This document shows, piece after piece, positions 1 to 11,675 of a stretch of 64,000 nucleotides of DNA. The notes beneath the pieces were generated by a model. The model was not told the DNA's origin. It saw nothing but the letters and a program-made list of their open reading frames with translations, and ran no database searches. This DNA comes from Verpa conica (taxonomy: Eukaryota > Ascomycota > Pezizomycetes > Pezizales > Morchellaceae), in the NCBI GenBank assembly GCA_033030425.1, contig JAUFSD010000018.1, positions 372,001 through 436,000 of the forward strand, written 5' to 3'. The number at the start of each line of letters is the position of its first letter. Positions within the stretch are counted from its first letter, which is position 1. The position numbers were made by a program, and so were the translations under genes.

Positions 1-263
1 CTGTTCAGTACTTCTACGGTATCTCGAATCTATTCTGCTGTCAGGGTGCGGGGCCTGGATGGGGTTGTACTGTGATTGGGGTTTATAGAAGTGCGGAGTT
101 GAGAATTTGTGGGCAGTTGGGTCAGTGTGTGAGATGTGGGTATGCGGCGCTAGGGGCAGAGGAGGTGCTAAGAAGGTGTGGGAGGAGTTATAATGGCGTG
201 GTTAGGGCTGGGGGGATGTTTGAGTGGCATAGAGGGGAGGAGATTGAGGTTGTTGGGTCGTGA
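1..263 (+). CDS. 3' end of an unidentified gene (partial)
   Basis: A reading frame is open from the window edge to a stop at 261-263 (about 87 codons). It has several cysteines early on (FCCQGAGPGWGC) and is glycine-rich. No family is recognised. A good acceptor (TTAAC branch, then TATACAG ending at 441) lies downstream. It is followed by a short open acidic, Trp-rich stretch ending in TGA at about 555, so the gene may continue into another exon, but I found no donor that joins the frames cleanly. It could also be chance G-rich sequence. The 5' part lies outside the window. Confidence 0.25.
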   Translation, partial: VQYFYGISNLFCCQGAGPGWGCTVIGVYRSAELRICGQLGQCVRCGYAALGAEEVLRRCGRSYNGVVRAGGMFEWHRGEEIEVVGS

Positions 264-1055
264 TGGTATGGACGGGCGGTCTTGGACCTTGGGGGAACTT
301 AATTGGGTGGACTACTATTTTTTATGATTGGGCTTTCTAGAGTTATTTTTAGTGGTATAATATCACAGAGCGTTGCTATTTATTTATTATTCGACTTTGG
401 GGTTGTTTGTCATTTGTATCTTATTTAACTTTTAATATACAGGGGAAGCAGACATGGAAGTGAGGGAGTGGGAGGAAGAATGGGAATGGGGAGACGTGTG
501 GGAAGACGTGACGAGCAGCATACAGGGACAGGAGGAGGAGCACGAGAGGGGCTGAAAGTTTACAGCACTTTATTTTATTCATATTTTTTCGTTATTTTAT
601 TTTGCGGTTATTAGTGTGTTTTTGATAAGTTAGTGCGTAGTATGGGTACCATAACCTTGGGTTGCATGTACAAATGATAAATTCATTCATTCATTCACAC
701 TTTTAATATACACAACTCAGGACAGTGGGGTAGAACTGGGTGTAGAGTGTAATAGCTAGAAATATCTAATCTCGGAGAATAAACACATAGAATATGCTCC
801 ATGTATTTATGATTAATTCATTCGTTCGTTTTACTTGGGACCTTACGGCCGCATATACATAAATGATTAATCTATTTATGAATTCATTTCCCCATAGAAT
901 ATGAGGTTTGGCCGAGTGATGTCTCATGACGATAAGCCAACCGGGTAACTACATACCGATAAGTTTCCTATCATCCCACTACTATATTCCATCCCACCAT
1001 CCAAAGCTCCCCCCCGTCAACAACCCCAGAATACCACCACCACCCACCGCCTACC
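264..1055. other. Intergenic, AT-rich, with repeated TTCATT motifs
   Basis: No convincing gene is seen apart from the possible short terminal exon near 442-555. Three copies of an AT-rich motif of the type TTATGATTAATTCATTC occur at about 668-705, 797-830 and 853-888. Related copies in the opposite orientation lie near 57.87-57.97 kb. The last part is the 5' region of GPN2. Confidence 0.5.
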
Positions 1056-2204
1056 ATGCCTTTCGCCCAAGTAAGTACTCTTCCCTACTTCTCCAACCTA
1101 ACTAACATTCCCACCAGCTAGTAATCGGCCCACCAGGCTCTGGTAAATCCACCTACTGCAACGGAATGCACCAATTCATGTCCGCAATCGGGCGTAAATG
1201 CTCCATCGTCAACCTGGACCCAGCAAACGAACAAACAACCTACCCATGCGCTATCGACGTGCGGAAACTAATCACCCTCGACGAAGTCATGGACGAGGAA
1301 GGGCTCGGACCAAATGGTGGCGTCATGTATGCGCTAGAGGAGCTAGAACAGAATATCGAATGGCTCGAGGAAGGTCTTTCAAGGCTAGGACGTGAGTACC
1401 AACCTCTACACCACTACCTCATCCTATAAATGAGAGGACTAACACAAGGGGTGGTAGAGGATTATGTGATATTTGATTGTCCAGGTCAAGTTGAGCTATT
1501 CACGCACCACGGGAGCTTACGGAATATATTCCTCCGCTTGCAGAAGATGGGGTACAGAGTCCGTCTCTTTCTCTTTATGTCGTCTCGTACTTCCCCCCTA
1601 CTGACTGTATATGACTGCGGAATAGCTAGTTGTTGTGCATCTTGTTGATGCGCATTACTGCACTGATCCTTCAAAGTACATTTCTGTGCTGTTGCTCTGT
1701 CTTCGCTCTATGCTCCAGCTAGACCTTCCGCATATCAACGTTTTGTCGAAAATCGACTTGTTGAACCAGTACGGCCCGCTCGCGTTCAACCTTGATTTCT
1801 ATACGGAGGTGCAGGATCTCTCGCATATGCTGCCGTTACTAGAGGAGGATACGCGGTTGAAGAAGTATGCGAAGCTGAATGAGGCGATTGTGGATGTTGT
1901 GGATGGGTTTGGGTTGGTCTCGTTTGAGACGCTGGCGGTGGAGGATAAGATGAGTATGACGAGTTTACTGCAGAGTATTGATAGGGCTGGGGGGTATGTT
2001 TTTGGGGAGGCGGAGGGGGCGGGGGATAATGTCTGGACTATGGCAATGAGAGGTGGGTGGGGTGTGGGGATGAGTGCGTTGGATGTGCAGGAGAGGTGGG
2101 TGGATAATAGGGAGGAATATGATGAGTTTGAGGAGAAGAAGAAGCAGGAGAGGGATGATGCGGAGGCTGAGAGACTGAGGGAGATGGAAGAGGAGGGTTA
2201 TTGA
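1056..2204 (+). CDS. GPN2: GPN-loop GTPase 2
   Basis: Spliced from exons 1056-1070, 1118-1391, 1458-1558 and 1626-2204 (322 aa, frame preserved). GPN-loop GTPases act in the cytoplasm in assembly and nuclear import of RNA polymerases, working as dimers. Visible motifs: P-loop GPPGSGKST at residues 9-17, the family-defining GPN tripeptide at residues 69-71 (GLGPNGG), the G3-like DCPGQ near residue 103, the segment HLVDAHYCTDPSKY, and the guanine-specificity motif SKID. The C-terminus is acidic and charged, as usual in GPN2. The five-residue first exon (MPFAQ) is needed to reach the P-loop, which fixes the start. GPN2 is preferred over GPN1/3 because of the FTHHGSLRNIF and DPSKYISVLL segments. 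The three introns are 47-67 nt. Confidence 0.93.
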
Positions 2205-2462
2205 TAGGGACTATCGAGACTTAATCCTTCCAACCTTGGTATGTATGTATAATGGCATGCTTACAGATACCCCTTCGTTTTGTTATTCTTGCATAGGCAT
2301 GGAGTTTGGTGTCCCTGGATTTGAAATATTGAATAAATAAAATAATCGCCCTCAAGAACCGAGTGAACCACTCAAACAAAAACCCGTAGCCAGTGACCCT
2401 GTAATGGTATTTATAGTACTCCCTCTCCAAATCTATGCACAAAAAGCTACACCCAATAGTCT

Positions 2463-2946
2463 CTATTCTCCAAACAACCTCCTCACTCTCCTCAGCACAC
2501 TGTCCTTCTCAGGATCATACGGGTGATCCTTCGACGGGATCTCGAGCACCGCTGGGAACGCAGCAGTATACGTATCAATCCTATACCTAATCTTCTCTGC
2601 AATCTACACACCCCATTAGCCAAACTTTCCCCCTACAGACAGGAAACCTTACATGCTGGTTAATTAGCAAAATACCAATATCCTTCCTATTTATAAAATC
2701 GTCGAACGCAGCCTCAATCTTATCCGCAGCAGTCTTCGCATCAACAACCAAGAAGTTTTTCGACGCGTTCGGCGGGGGCGTAACGTGACCGACACCAGCG
2801 AGGAGAAGACCCGTAACGGAGTCCTGTAACCAGCGTTAGTAGCTGTATGAGGGAGGGAGAGAGAGGAGTGGAATAATACTGACTTCGTCGCCGATGACGG
2901 CAATGAATTGGCGGTCTTTTGAAGATGCGTTTGCAGCGGCTGCCAT
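2463..2946 (-). CDS. VMA7: V-type proton ATPase subunit F
   Basis: Exons 2884-2946, 2653-2823 and 2463-2603 on the minus strand encode 124 aa, the usual size for V-ATPase subunit F. This small V1-sector subunit contacts the central rotor stalk and is needed for ATP-driven proton pumping into the vacuole and endosomes. Recognisable segments: [20 protein letters not shown] at the N-terminus, [17 protein letters not shown], the [16 protein letters not shown] core, and a C-terminus with [16 protein letters not shown]. Introns of 60 and 49 nt have standard borders. It is divergent from TSR4 across a 291-bp shared upstream region. Confidence 0.95.
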
Positions 2947-3237
2947 GGTGGATGGAGGGGATGTGAGAGGGGAGGGGGGGAGCTTGAGAGAGCTCGTCTG
3001 GTAGTTGCGTAGTGTAGCCTGCCAAGATGAGCGGGCAGCCGCATCTCTTGGCGCTGATAAGATTTCCCTTCCCCCCGAGAGAAATGTGACTTTTGGAACG
3101 GGATGCCCCACTAATACCCCGCCATTTTTCAACAATCGATATCTACAAACACAGAGCTTTGTTTTTTCTCTCTCTTCTTCTTGGATTTAATTATAGTATC
3201 TGAATAGAGAAGAGATTATCCTACAAAATAAAAAAAA
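2947..3237. promoter_or_regulatory. Shared divergent promoter region of VMA7 and TSR4
   Basis: The start codons of the minus-strand VMA7 and plus-strand TSR4 are only 291 bp apart, so the two genes must share this upstream DNA. It contains pyrimidine-rich tracts (CTCTCTCTTCTTC near 3165-3180) and an A-rich run just before the TSR4 ATG. No canonical TATA box is obvious. Bidirectional use is inferred from the layout. Confidence 0.5.
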
Positions 3238-4571
3238 ATGTCAGACAATGAGTCCGACGCCGGGGATTCAATCACCAGCACCTCCGTCCTCCTAGGGTAT
3301 GCCGAAGAAGAACCTACAGAAGACCCTATATCTCAACTAGGAGGGCGCCCAGTAACCCCCCCCCTACTATCTCTTCAATTCCCTCTCTTCTAACCTCATA
3401 CCCTCTAGAGATGGATGCACCCAGCCTCACCCGCCGACTCCCGTCTCGCAAAATGTCTAAACTGCAATAAATTAATGTCACTCCTACTCCAACTCAACGG
3501 CGACATACCAGAAACCCCCCACGAGCGAGTATTCTACGTGTGGGCGTGTAAGCAGAAGACATGCTGGCGAAAGAAAGGAACAGTCCGAGCCTTCCGAGGA
3601 GTCAAATGCTCCAACCAGCCCAACCCAACCCCAGCACCCAAAGAGACACCAAAAGAGACACCCAAAGCAGAACCAAAAGAGTCTATAAACACCGGCGCAT
3701 ACCTCTTCGGCGCCACCCCCAAACCCGCACCAGGCGCAAACCCATTCACTCAAAACCCCACCTCAAACCCATTCTCATCATCCACAAGCAACCCATTCGC
3801 AGCTTCCACCACAAACCCATTCGCATCCTCCCAACCTACACCACAACCAGCGCCAAAAACAGACCCAAAAACAGAATCAATAACAAAATCCTTCGCCGAA
3901 ACACTAAAGCTCGGTATTACACCAACTCCAGTAGAAACTCCATTATTCTATGGTCCTGCAGAACCATGGCCTGATCCTCTTCCACACTCTTACCCTTCCT
4001 ACCACCTCGATGCCGAATACGAACAACTCGATATGCGGGCTCCATCATTACCAAAGAACGTCAAGATTGTGGATACAGACGAGTATGCTGATACTCCCAT
4101 GAGTAATGCTGCAGATGGCGATTCAACTGTAGATAAGACGTTCCAGAAGTTTGCAGATCGGGTTTCTCAGAACCCGGAGCAGGTCTTGCGGTAAGTGGGT
4201 TGGGGGGTCTTTTTTGGGGGGAGTTCTTGCTAATGTGTGGGGATAGGTATGAGAGACTTGGGACACCGCTGCTTTATTCTAAGGATGATGAGATAGGGAA
4301 ATTGCTCCTGGATAGTAAGGGCGATTTTACAACGAGGAAGATACCGGCCTGTGGGAATTGTAGGAAGCCTGGGAGTAGGGTGTTTGAGTTCCAGCTTATG
4401 CCGTATGCTATTAGTATGCTAGAGAGGGATGAGATGGGTCTTGATGGGATGGAATGGGGTACGATTGTTGTTGCGACTTGTGTTTGTGTTCCTAATGCTC
4501 TGGATGCAAATGGGGTTGGGTATGTTGAGGAGTGGGCTGGAGCGCAGTGGGAATCGCTGAAGATGAAGTAG
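3238..4571 (+). CDS. TSR4: PDCD2 / Tsr4-type protein (40S biogenesis chaperone)
   Basis: Exons 3238-3351, 3409-4190 and 4247-4571 give 406 aa. PDCD2/Tsr4 proteins bind ribosomal protein uS5 (Rps2) during synthesis and are needed for 20S pre-rRNA processing. The N-terminal part shows VLLGYAEEE, a WMHP motif at the second exon start, then cysteine pairs (CLNCNKLM, CKQKTCWRKKGTVRAFR) typical of the zinc-binding N-domain. The C-terminal PDCD2_C domain has the GDRYERLGTPLLYS-like start, an ACGNCRKPGSRVFEFQLMP block and a final EWAGAQWE. The low-complexity linker carries four NPF tripeptides. Introns are 57 and 56 nt. The symbol follows the yeast orthologue; orthology is inferred from the motifs. 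Confidence 0.9.
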
Positions 4572-4992
4572 ATGGCACAAAATGAAAAGGTGATAGACGA
4601 CTAGCTATAGCATATAATCGAGGGTTGTTAGCCTATAATGCAATATATCCCAATGGCTCAATTTCACTCCGTAGAACCGCCGTAATGCCGATATTCTCGT
4701 TAAAAACAATTCATTCTGTATCTGTACAACGCAAAAAAGCATAATTCAAGCCCCAATTTTGATACTTATCCTTTCCACCCCAGGGGGAGGGGGGGGGTTA
4801 ATATCTGCCAAAATTATATGCCAATTCCTCCATATAGCTCAACGAATCAGAACCAATTTTGACTGTAAATTTTGTTTTTGTCCCTCGAGGAAGGGGAGAA
4901 GGGAGAGGGGAGGGTATTTAAAGAATTCCACTCCCCCCCTCCATAACCCCACGCGCGAAAAAAAATAAAAATAAAACAAGAATAGGAAACGT
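4572..4992. other. Convergent intergenic region
   Basis: This AT-rich spacer lies between the 3' ends of TSR4 (+) and SMD1 (-). It has homopolymer runs (G-run near 4790, A-runs near 4960) but no gene or RNA that I can support. Confidence 0.5.
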
Positions 4993-5602
4993 CTAGAATC
5001 CCCTCCCACCACCTCTACCCCTTCCACCACCACCTCTTCCACCGCCTCGTCCACCTCTCGGGGGACCACCTCTTCCACCACCTCGTCCACCACCTCCGCC
5101 TCTGCCGCCAGCTGCCTTATCGGTCTCCTTCCTAGCTTTGTTCTTTGGTTTAGGTGCGTCATCGATTAAGAGGGTATCGAGCGGCAGCGAGTCCGGTAGG
5201 ATATAGTACCGAATAGTCGAGCCGCGGATATTAATCGTGTCCAGCGAGATCGGGTCTCGGTTACGAATCGTCATTTTAACGGTACGGAGTGAGGTATTCA
5301 TCTTCACGTCGACCGAGAGGATAGTACCGTGGAGGATTGTGCCTAAGAGAGGGGATAGCGCGTTAGTTTGCGATTCGAGATAATGGAAAGGGGGGAATAA
5401 ACCATTCTTAAGCTCAACTGTTACTGTCTCGTTCTGACATTTCATGAGAAACCTAGATGGGGTCGAGTCAGCTCGCTGCTGGATAGATAGATGCTTGAGA
5501 GAAGAGAGAGAAGTTCTTCAGCCTCGTACAAGATGAGGAAAGAGATGATTTATATCTCTGTCAGATGACTGAGAAGGAAAAAGCTTACCTGACGAGCTTC
5601 AT
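4993..5602 (-). CDS. SMD1: Small nuclear ribonucleoprotein Sm D1
   Basis: Exons 5589-5602 (MKLVR), 5403-5452 and 4993-5342 encode 137 aa. SmD1 is one of seven Sm proteins forming the ring on U1, U2, U4 and U5 snRNAs in the spliceosome. Visible: [19 protein letters not shown], then [15 protein letters not shown] (Sm1), [11 protein letters not shown], and the Sm2 motif [20 protein letters not shown], followed by a C-terminal RGG/GR tail of about 40 residues that in homologues is arginine-methylated. The 60-nt intron 5343-5402 has no stop and a length divisible by three. Read unspliced it inserts about 20 residues between KNG and TILHG, so automatic prediction could keep it; comparison with the family shows it is an intron. 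Confidence 0.95.
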
Positions 5603-5880
5603 GGTGAATGATTGTCTTGTGAATCTGAACCAGAGGGTTGTGATGGTCCTGTGTGTGGGGGGGAGAGGTTGGTTGAGTGTTGTACAGTTCGTTCGTTGTC
5701 GCTGTTTGGTCTGGTGTTACCCGGTCGGTGAGGCTAAGATGAATCAGATAACAAATGATAAGATCTTGTAGTATTACATGTATTCTAATGATTTCCCAAA
5801 GAATTGTTTTTTAACGTCTTATGATTCTAATGGATAAAGTATATTTAGTTATATTATTCAGAGAATCAGATATATAGCTT

Positions 5881-7092
5881 TTATATGACCGTCTTCTCAG
5901 CAGACTTCAGCAAAGCAATAATCCTCTCCTTCGAAGCTTTATCTTCCATTTCCTGCCGAAGCACTACATCAATCGCCGTACAATCCTGCCGATTCCTCCT
6001 CCTCGGATTAGCCCCCTTTTCTAAAAGCAGCTTAATTAAATCTTCCCTGCAGAGTAGAGCCGCTATAAGCAGCACCGTATCGTGATTGCTATCTATCACA
6101 TCAATCTCTACCCCATGTTCTAGCAACAAGGAAAACAGTTCAAGAATACATCCATACTTCTCAGGCTTTCTGTTATGTATCTTTTTCGCAGTAAATCCAG
6201 CCTTCAAGAAAGCCGAATGACCATATTGATCAACCTCATTCGGATCCACATTCCCCTTCTCTAGAAGTAACCTCGTGGCCTCTATAGACACCTTCGACAC
6301 GGCGAAATGAAGCAGCGGCTCCCCTACCCCATTCCGGATTGTCGCATCAGCCCCACTATCAAGTAATATCTTGATAATCTCTATCTTCTTCTCCTCATCA
6401 TGCAACACCAGCTCAACGGCCCACAACAATGGTGTATCGCCATCCCTAGTCTGAACATCTGGGTCCGCCCCGGCCTCTAGTAGTATCCTAACAATACGTG
6501 GTAACGACGACCTCGTCGCCCAGTGGAGTGGGGTACGCCCGAAATGGTCCTGATTATTGATGTTGGCCCCACGCTCAATCAACAACCTCGTAATAGTCTC
6601 ATACTGCACCGCCCCCTGCCATTGATGCCATCTCCTCACTTGCCATTTATCACCGCCAGGCTTATGTGCTGGGAACTGTAACAACAGCCCAAACCTGGAG
6701 TCTGATGCAAACTCTGGAGTGACCTCTAATGCTGACTCGCCGATGTTGTTTCTTTGGGTTGTGTCAGCACCGTGCTCTAGTAGTGTCTTGACTGTGTCGG
6801 TGCGGCCTTGGACGGCTGCGTAGTGCAGTGCGGTCCAGCCGTCGTTGTCTTTTTGGTCGATGAGCTCGGGACGGGTGGTGAGGATTAGATTTATGAGGGG
6901 TTTGTAATTTCGGAGGACGGCCCAGTGTAGGGCTGGGAGGGTGTCTTTGTGGTCTAGAGCGAGTTTGTGGAGTTGAGGGAGAAGGAGGATGGAGAGTCTG
7001 CGGTTGGTGAAGAGGAGGTTGGCTAGGTCTCTGGGCCGGAGGGGGAAGGCTATGAGGAGGAGGATTTCATTGGGGAGGCCGAGGAGGGACAT
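5881..7092 (-). CDS. F-box and ankyrin-repeat protein
   Basis: A single-exon frame of 403 aa. Residues 1-45 form an F-box-like start (LGLPNEILLLIAFPLRPRDLANLL), the module that binds Skp1 in SCF ubiquitin ligases. About residues 50-400 form ankyrin repeats. Clear units include DNDGWTALHYAAVQGRTD, LLEHGADTTQRNNIGESAL, FGRTPLHWATRSSLPRIVRI, LLEAGADPDVQTRDGDTPLL and LLLEKGANPRRRNRQD. Such proteins are usually taken as SCF substrate receptors, with the ankyrins holding the target. The target here is unknown. The start is the first Met, directly before the F-box. F-box/ANK genes are numerous and lineage-specific in filamentous ascomycetes. Confidence 0.85.
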   Translation of the reverse strand: MSLLGLPNEILLLIAFPLRPRDLANLLFTNRRLSILLLPQLHKLALDHKDTLPALHWAVLRNYKPLINLILTTRPELIDQKDNDGWTALHYAAVQGRTDTVKTLLEHGADTTQRNNIGESALEVTPEFASDSRFGLLLQFPAHKPGGDKWQVRRWHQWQGAVQYETITRLLIERGANINNQDHFGRTPLHWATRSSLPRIVRILLEAGADPDVQTRDGDTPLLWAVELVLHDEEKKIEIIKILLDSGADATIRNGVGEPLLHFAVSKVSIEATRLLLEKGNVDPNEVDQYGHSAFLKAGFTAKKIHNRKPEKYGCILELFSLLLEHGVEIDVIDSNHDTVLLIAALLCREDLIKLLLEKGANPRRRNRQDCTAIDVVLRQEMEDKASKERIIALLKSAEKTVI

Positions 7093-8200
7093 GGTAGGTT
7101 GAGGGATTGGGTCTGGTTAATAAGTGTTAGATGGTAGCTTAAAGGGAGAGGGGAATTAGCTCTTCCTTACATTTAGGGAGACTGTTTTAGCATGTACCTG
7201 TAACTGATATAGTTATTTACTCGGTGCAATAACTAGAATCTCAGGAGTTATAAAATATAAATAAACGTGATTGGCGGGGGCATCTACCTATGAGGTCCGA
7301 GGTTCGTAATCTTGGCGCCAAGTCTCACGAAGTCCCAACTGGAATGCCCGTGTCAGGATATAACAATACAATAGAACACAGCAAAAGATAGAAGCACGGT
7401 GAATCACTAGATATATTCTTACTTTACAAGTACCTAAGCGGCTTTTTAGTCAATAAAGCGCCCCATCTATGCCTGGCCATATGCTAGACATGGGTTTCTT
7501 AATATAAATATCTGTTCGAAGAACAGACAGGTAAAGAATGCTCAAGTAGATTGCATGTTTGAATAGGCTGTCTCTTGCCTCCAACGTGTTTAAGGCAGGG
7601 GTAAGCTCTCGTGAATAGTAAAAAAAGCAACGTCAACACAACTGCAGGTAGAACATGGTGGGATTCCTGCAAGATTCCCATCATGTCTTTACTCTCCGAA
7701 ACAGCACCAGACCAGGGTCCTACCTAATGACGTCTATGCGGTGAAAGCGCCACACACCCCTCCACCGGTAGCTGTGAGCGAGGGTGCCATAGTTAGTAAT
7801 GATAGATAATAAATGACTGCCAAGACACTACCAAGTGATAAGATGAGAGAATCCAATCTTATCTATCGACAAGTGTGGCAGTGCCTCGTAGTTAACCGCC
7901 TCCCTCCATCCAGCACAAGTCCCTCTTGTCTTGTCTTCATCATTCCGCCGTCATCAGAATCCCCCACCAAAGAGATCTCTTGTTTTATATAACACACCCC
8001 ACTTTAGATTTACCTTGTTTTCCAGTTCTCGCCTTCACGATGATATCTAGGATCACAGCCTTACGGTTACGCTTTGCTACTGCTGTAAATAACTACTACA
8101 TCTACGGATACGTTGTGGGTCTCTCTCCTCCACTTGCTCCCATCACAAAACTAACAAGTGGTCCAAGCCTCTACTCCATCTCATCGTCTTCCTCCTCGAA
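7093..8200. other. Intergenic region upstream of the Mpv17-like gene
   Basis: No supported gene is present. A short Met-initiated frame at 8039-8213 overlaps the Mpv17-like start in another frame; it could be 5' UTR or an alternative first exon. A GAGGTTCGTAATC tract near 7297 resembles a tRNA B-box but no cloverleaf could be built around it. Confidence 0.4.
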
Positions 8201-8989
8201 ATGGCCGCAATAGCAGGAATAGCTCGTCGCTACGATGCCTACTTTGAAGCCCGACCCGTCATAACCATGATGGTCACCAACTCCGTAACCCCCCCTCGCA
8301 ACCCCAAACCCTACCCAATCTAAAAAACCCTCTAGATCCTCAACGGCATGGCCGATACTGTCGCCCAATCCGTCACCGCCATCCGCGAACGTGCAGTCCG
8401 CAAACCCGGTGGCGTCCGCTCTTCCGACACTATGGCTATCCAACTCCACGACCTCGACACAAAATCTCCCCTCCCGCGGTACGGCGAGGAGCTCATCCCA
8501 GCATCTAGAGTCCTGCCCCCACCATTCGATTTCGAGCGCTTGGCGCGTTTTGCAGCGTGGGGTTTCATCATTGCGCCGTTTCAGTTCAAGTGGTTCCAGT
8601 TTCTATCACGTAGTTTCCCGATCACGAAGGCTGCGGCGACAGTGCCCGCTATAAAGAGGGTTACGCTAGATCAGCTTTGTTTTGCCCCAGTAGGGTTGGG
8701 GGCGTTCTTTACGTATATGACTTTGGCAGAGGGTGGGAGGAAGAAGGAGATTTTGAGAAAGTTGGATCATGTTTATATTCCGGCGCTGTATGTCCCCCCC
8801 TCCTCTTGATGTGTTTTATGGGCTGGGGCTAATGCTGCGTGTAGGAAATCTAATTACATCCTCTGGCCGGCGGTGCAGATGCTGAACTTTAGGGTTATCC
8901 CGTTGCAGTTCCAGCTCCCATTTGCGAGTACGTGGGGTATTGCGTGGGGGACTTATCTTAGCTTGACAAACTCTTCTTCTGATGCTTAG
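8201..8989 (+). CDS. Mpv17/PMP22 family membrane protein
   Basis: Exons 8201-8284, 8336-8787 and 8845-8989 encode 226 aa. Family hallmarks: an N-terminal RRYDAYFEARPVITMMVTNS stretch joined to ILNGMADTVAQ, the RLARFAAWGFIIAPFQFKWF helix, LDQLCFAPVGLGAFFTYM, and the C-terminal signature NYILWPAVQMLNFRVIPLQF followed by WGTYLS. The family (yeast Sym1 and Yor292c, mammalian Mpv17 and PMP22) are four-helix proteins of the mitochondrial inner membrane, peroxisome or vacuole, thought to form channels or aid metabolite flux. The long insert around residues 40-85 suggests the Yor292c-like branch rather than Sym1, which is inference. Introns are 51 and 57 nt. An upstream ATG at 8039 is possible but gives no family similarity. 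Confidence 0.87.
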
Positions 8990-11675
8990 AGTTGAAGTGG
9001 AATGTTTCCTTTTGTCCCTATCTTCTTAGTTGCAGGGGGTTCTCTTACACGGCTTTACATTTGGGTCGGTGTTTTTTTCCCTTTCTTTTCACAGTTTCAA
9101 AATATGAGTTATGTTCGAATGAGCTTTTACAGGGTTTCTTTCTTTTCGGTGGTATTTTTTTTTTTGTTTCTTGGGTGGTATGGGGTTAGATTTAAGGGTT
9201 ATTGTTGCTGTGCAATAGATAGAACCATAAATCGGATTTTGTCAATTTTTTTTATCGAGGAATCTTGACTAGGTGAATGGCTGAGATCTGTCTGGTCAGT
9301 TTCTTATTATGGTCCCTGGATTGCACTAGGGTCCACTGAGCCTATATGTGACCCAGTCTCATAAGATTAATAGAGTAACTGCTTTCGGAGCGTTCAAGCC
9401 ACTACTATATTCGAAAGTCTACGGGTCCACACTCTTCAGTTCACAAGATATTAATGGCTTCTTTATAGTAACCTAGGAATAGCCGTAGTTAGATTTAGCT
9501 TTCATTTTGAGTGATGGGAGCTCATGATAAGCCAGGGTTGCAGAAAGGGCACGCAGTCGAGTGATTTCTCATGAACTTTAGATTGATACTTGAATCGCCG
9601 GGGTTGTTGTTGTATTACTACTCTTGTTTTTAAGGCCTTATAAGAGGTTCTTTGGTGCTATGGATGAGGAAGTTCCTCGTAATTAATGCCCAACCTCGAT
9701 AGAAGATCAGATAATGCAGTCTCTGTATCGTATATTGACTTCATAACGCCGTGTTACATTATATATAAGTAGCCATTTATTAGTCTCGTGCCCATCCCCT
9801 ACGGCACAGCTTACTGCATCACCATAGCTACGAGACTAGCCATTTATCTGATCATGACTTCTTAAAATTTATCCAAATCCGGGTAATATATCGATCATTC
9901 TAGACGTCTCGGGTCCTGTATAAGACAAAGACCTCACATCAGCTATCGAGCCTTTCATAATCCAGACCAGCCACTACACACTGGAGTATCCAGAAAACTC
10001 CAAAAAAGCCGCATCATTTACCTAGCTCCGAAGGCTGAGAAGTAAGACTCTAAACTCTCTAAACCTCATGAGAGGTAGATGTCATCCCACTGACATCGAT
10101 CTATCATTCACTCTACCAGCGTCTTGGGTGCGATTGTGGAAAACATGGGTGCAACAAGTTCTTCGTGGGATTGGATTAAGGAGTCGGCATACCTTCTGAG
10201 ACAAAAATAAGCGGAGCAACTGAAGTCCTCCCAAAGAGGTCTTATCTGGTATTTACTCCTGCATCGTGGCCAGGAGGGGAAACTTGGCAGCAATGATCAG
10301 AGTACTAAAGCACATACCTAGGTATTACTTGGGGACATCTGATAGGGGAGTTTCTGGTGTTCGGGAGTACTTGGGTTTATATTGAGCCACAACAAAACGT
10401 ATCGGGGCCCTCAGATATTACCGGAAACAGCCGAAGATCACAATTTCACCGCGAAGCGCGTGATGAAAGGAACTAATTTCCGAGTAGTGATATGGGGAAA
10501 AGTTGAGGGGTAGACCGAACGGAATTGTTTGGAAATGATTAATTGTTTGGCAACAATAGTACCGAAAATGCGGTATATCACCGAGAATTGATTGGAAAAA
10601 TCCTGGAGTGATGAGTATATTAGACTCTCTGCTATGGGTTAAAATAGTATTAACCTGTGGAGGACATGTTTGCATTGCTTTCAAGCCTTTCAACGATTAG
10701 GGTAAACTATCATTTACGCTTTGTTTCAGGTGTTGTAGGGATGAATGGGTTGCTTAGTGGACGGATACGCCTTGGGTTTAGTTCAGGGGTCCCTTTCTAC
10801 GGACAGGTATATATATACATGGTTGTAAGAAAGTAATGTAGACTCTTATAACTTGCATCCTTCCAGGGCTAACAATTTTGTAGAGCTATAGGTAGTCTAA
10901 GAAATTTTGGCATTTCCGTTTGTGATTTCCTACTTATCGTTTGCTATAAGAATATCTTTCTTGGTAAGGCTTGCTACTACTTAAGTAAGGATATATATTT
11001 CTTTCCTGGTTGAGATCATTACGACTGACCCCCTGGTAGGTACTTAGTGAGTAGTATGCATGGTCATGTGATCATGTGTCTTGTAGTCCCTTTCTATATA
11101 AACATAGGCTTGTCTTAAAAATGTTTTATGGCCCTAAAAGTGACGTGTAAAGCTAGTAAATATCAGATAAAGTTTAAAGTGTATAGTATAAAATACTCGT
11201 TAAATGGTGTGCACTATACCGCTAGATGAAGGTATTCTAGACAATAGCCCGTGATAAGTAGCTCGATCAAAACCATGGTAGTTTTCTTACATTAAATAAT
11301 GCCGTTACCAATAAACTAATCTCCGAGCAGGAACCTCAAGGCAGTAAGCAGCTATGGTCGGCATTATGGATTATATGGTTAGGATATTACGAGAGAGATG
11401 ATAAGAGTGATGTAATATGACGAGAAAAGATAAGCTAGTTATTACTAAATTTCCTCAAAGATATTGTGAATAGAACCTGCTTCATTTGCAACTACTGGTT
11501 CTAATTATGGGGGTATTATTGCCCTAGTAAGCCTTTTGTAGGAGAAAGACCTCGTGGGCTGGTATGTAATCACTGTTACGGCTAGGCCAGGACAACTAAA
11601 ACAGTATCGATCATTATTAAATTTAATCCAAGGATAATAAAAATTATTTATCAGAAGTCCAGATATAAATGCAAT
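8990..11675. other. Gene-poor, AT-rich stretch (2.7 kb)
   Basis: Only short, unrelated open frames occur (for example minus strand 10418-10693, 91 aa) with no motif or splice support. No transposon domain, tRNA or clear repeat was recognised. It marks the left edge of the accessory island. Confidence 0.5.

Noticed and set aside
10108..10693. Minus-strand frames of 61 and 91 codons in the gene-poor stretch
   Set aside because: No motifs, no splice context and composition like translated non-coding DNA.
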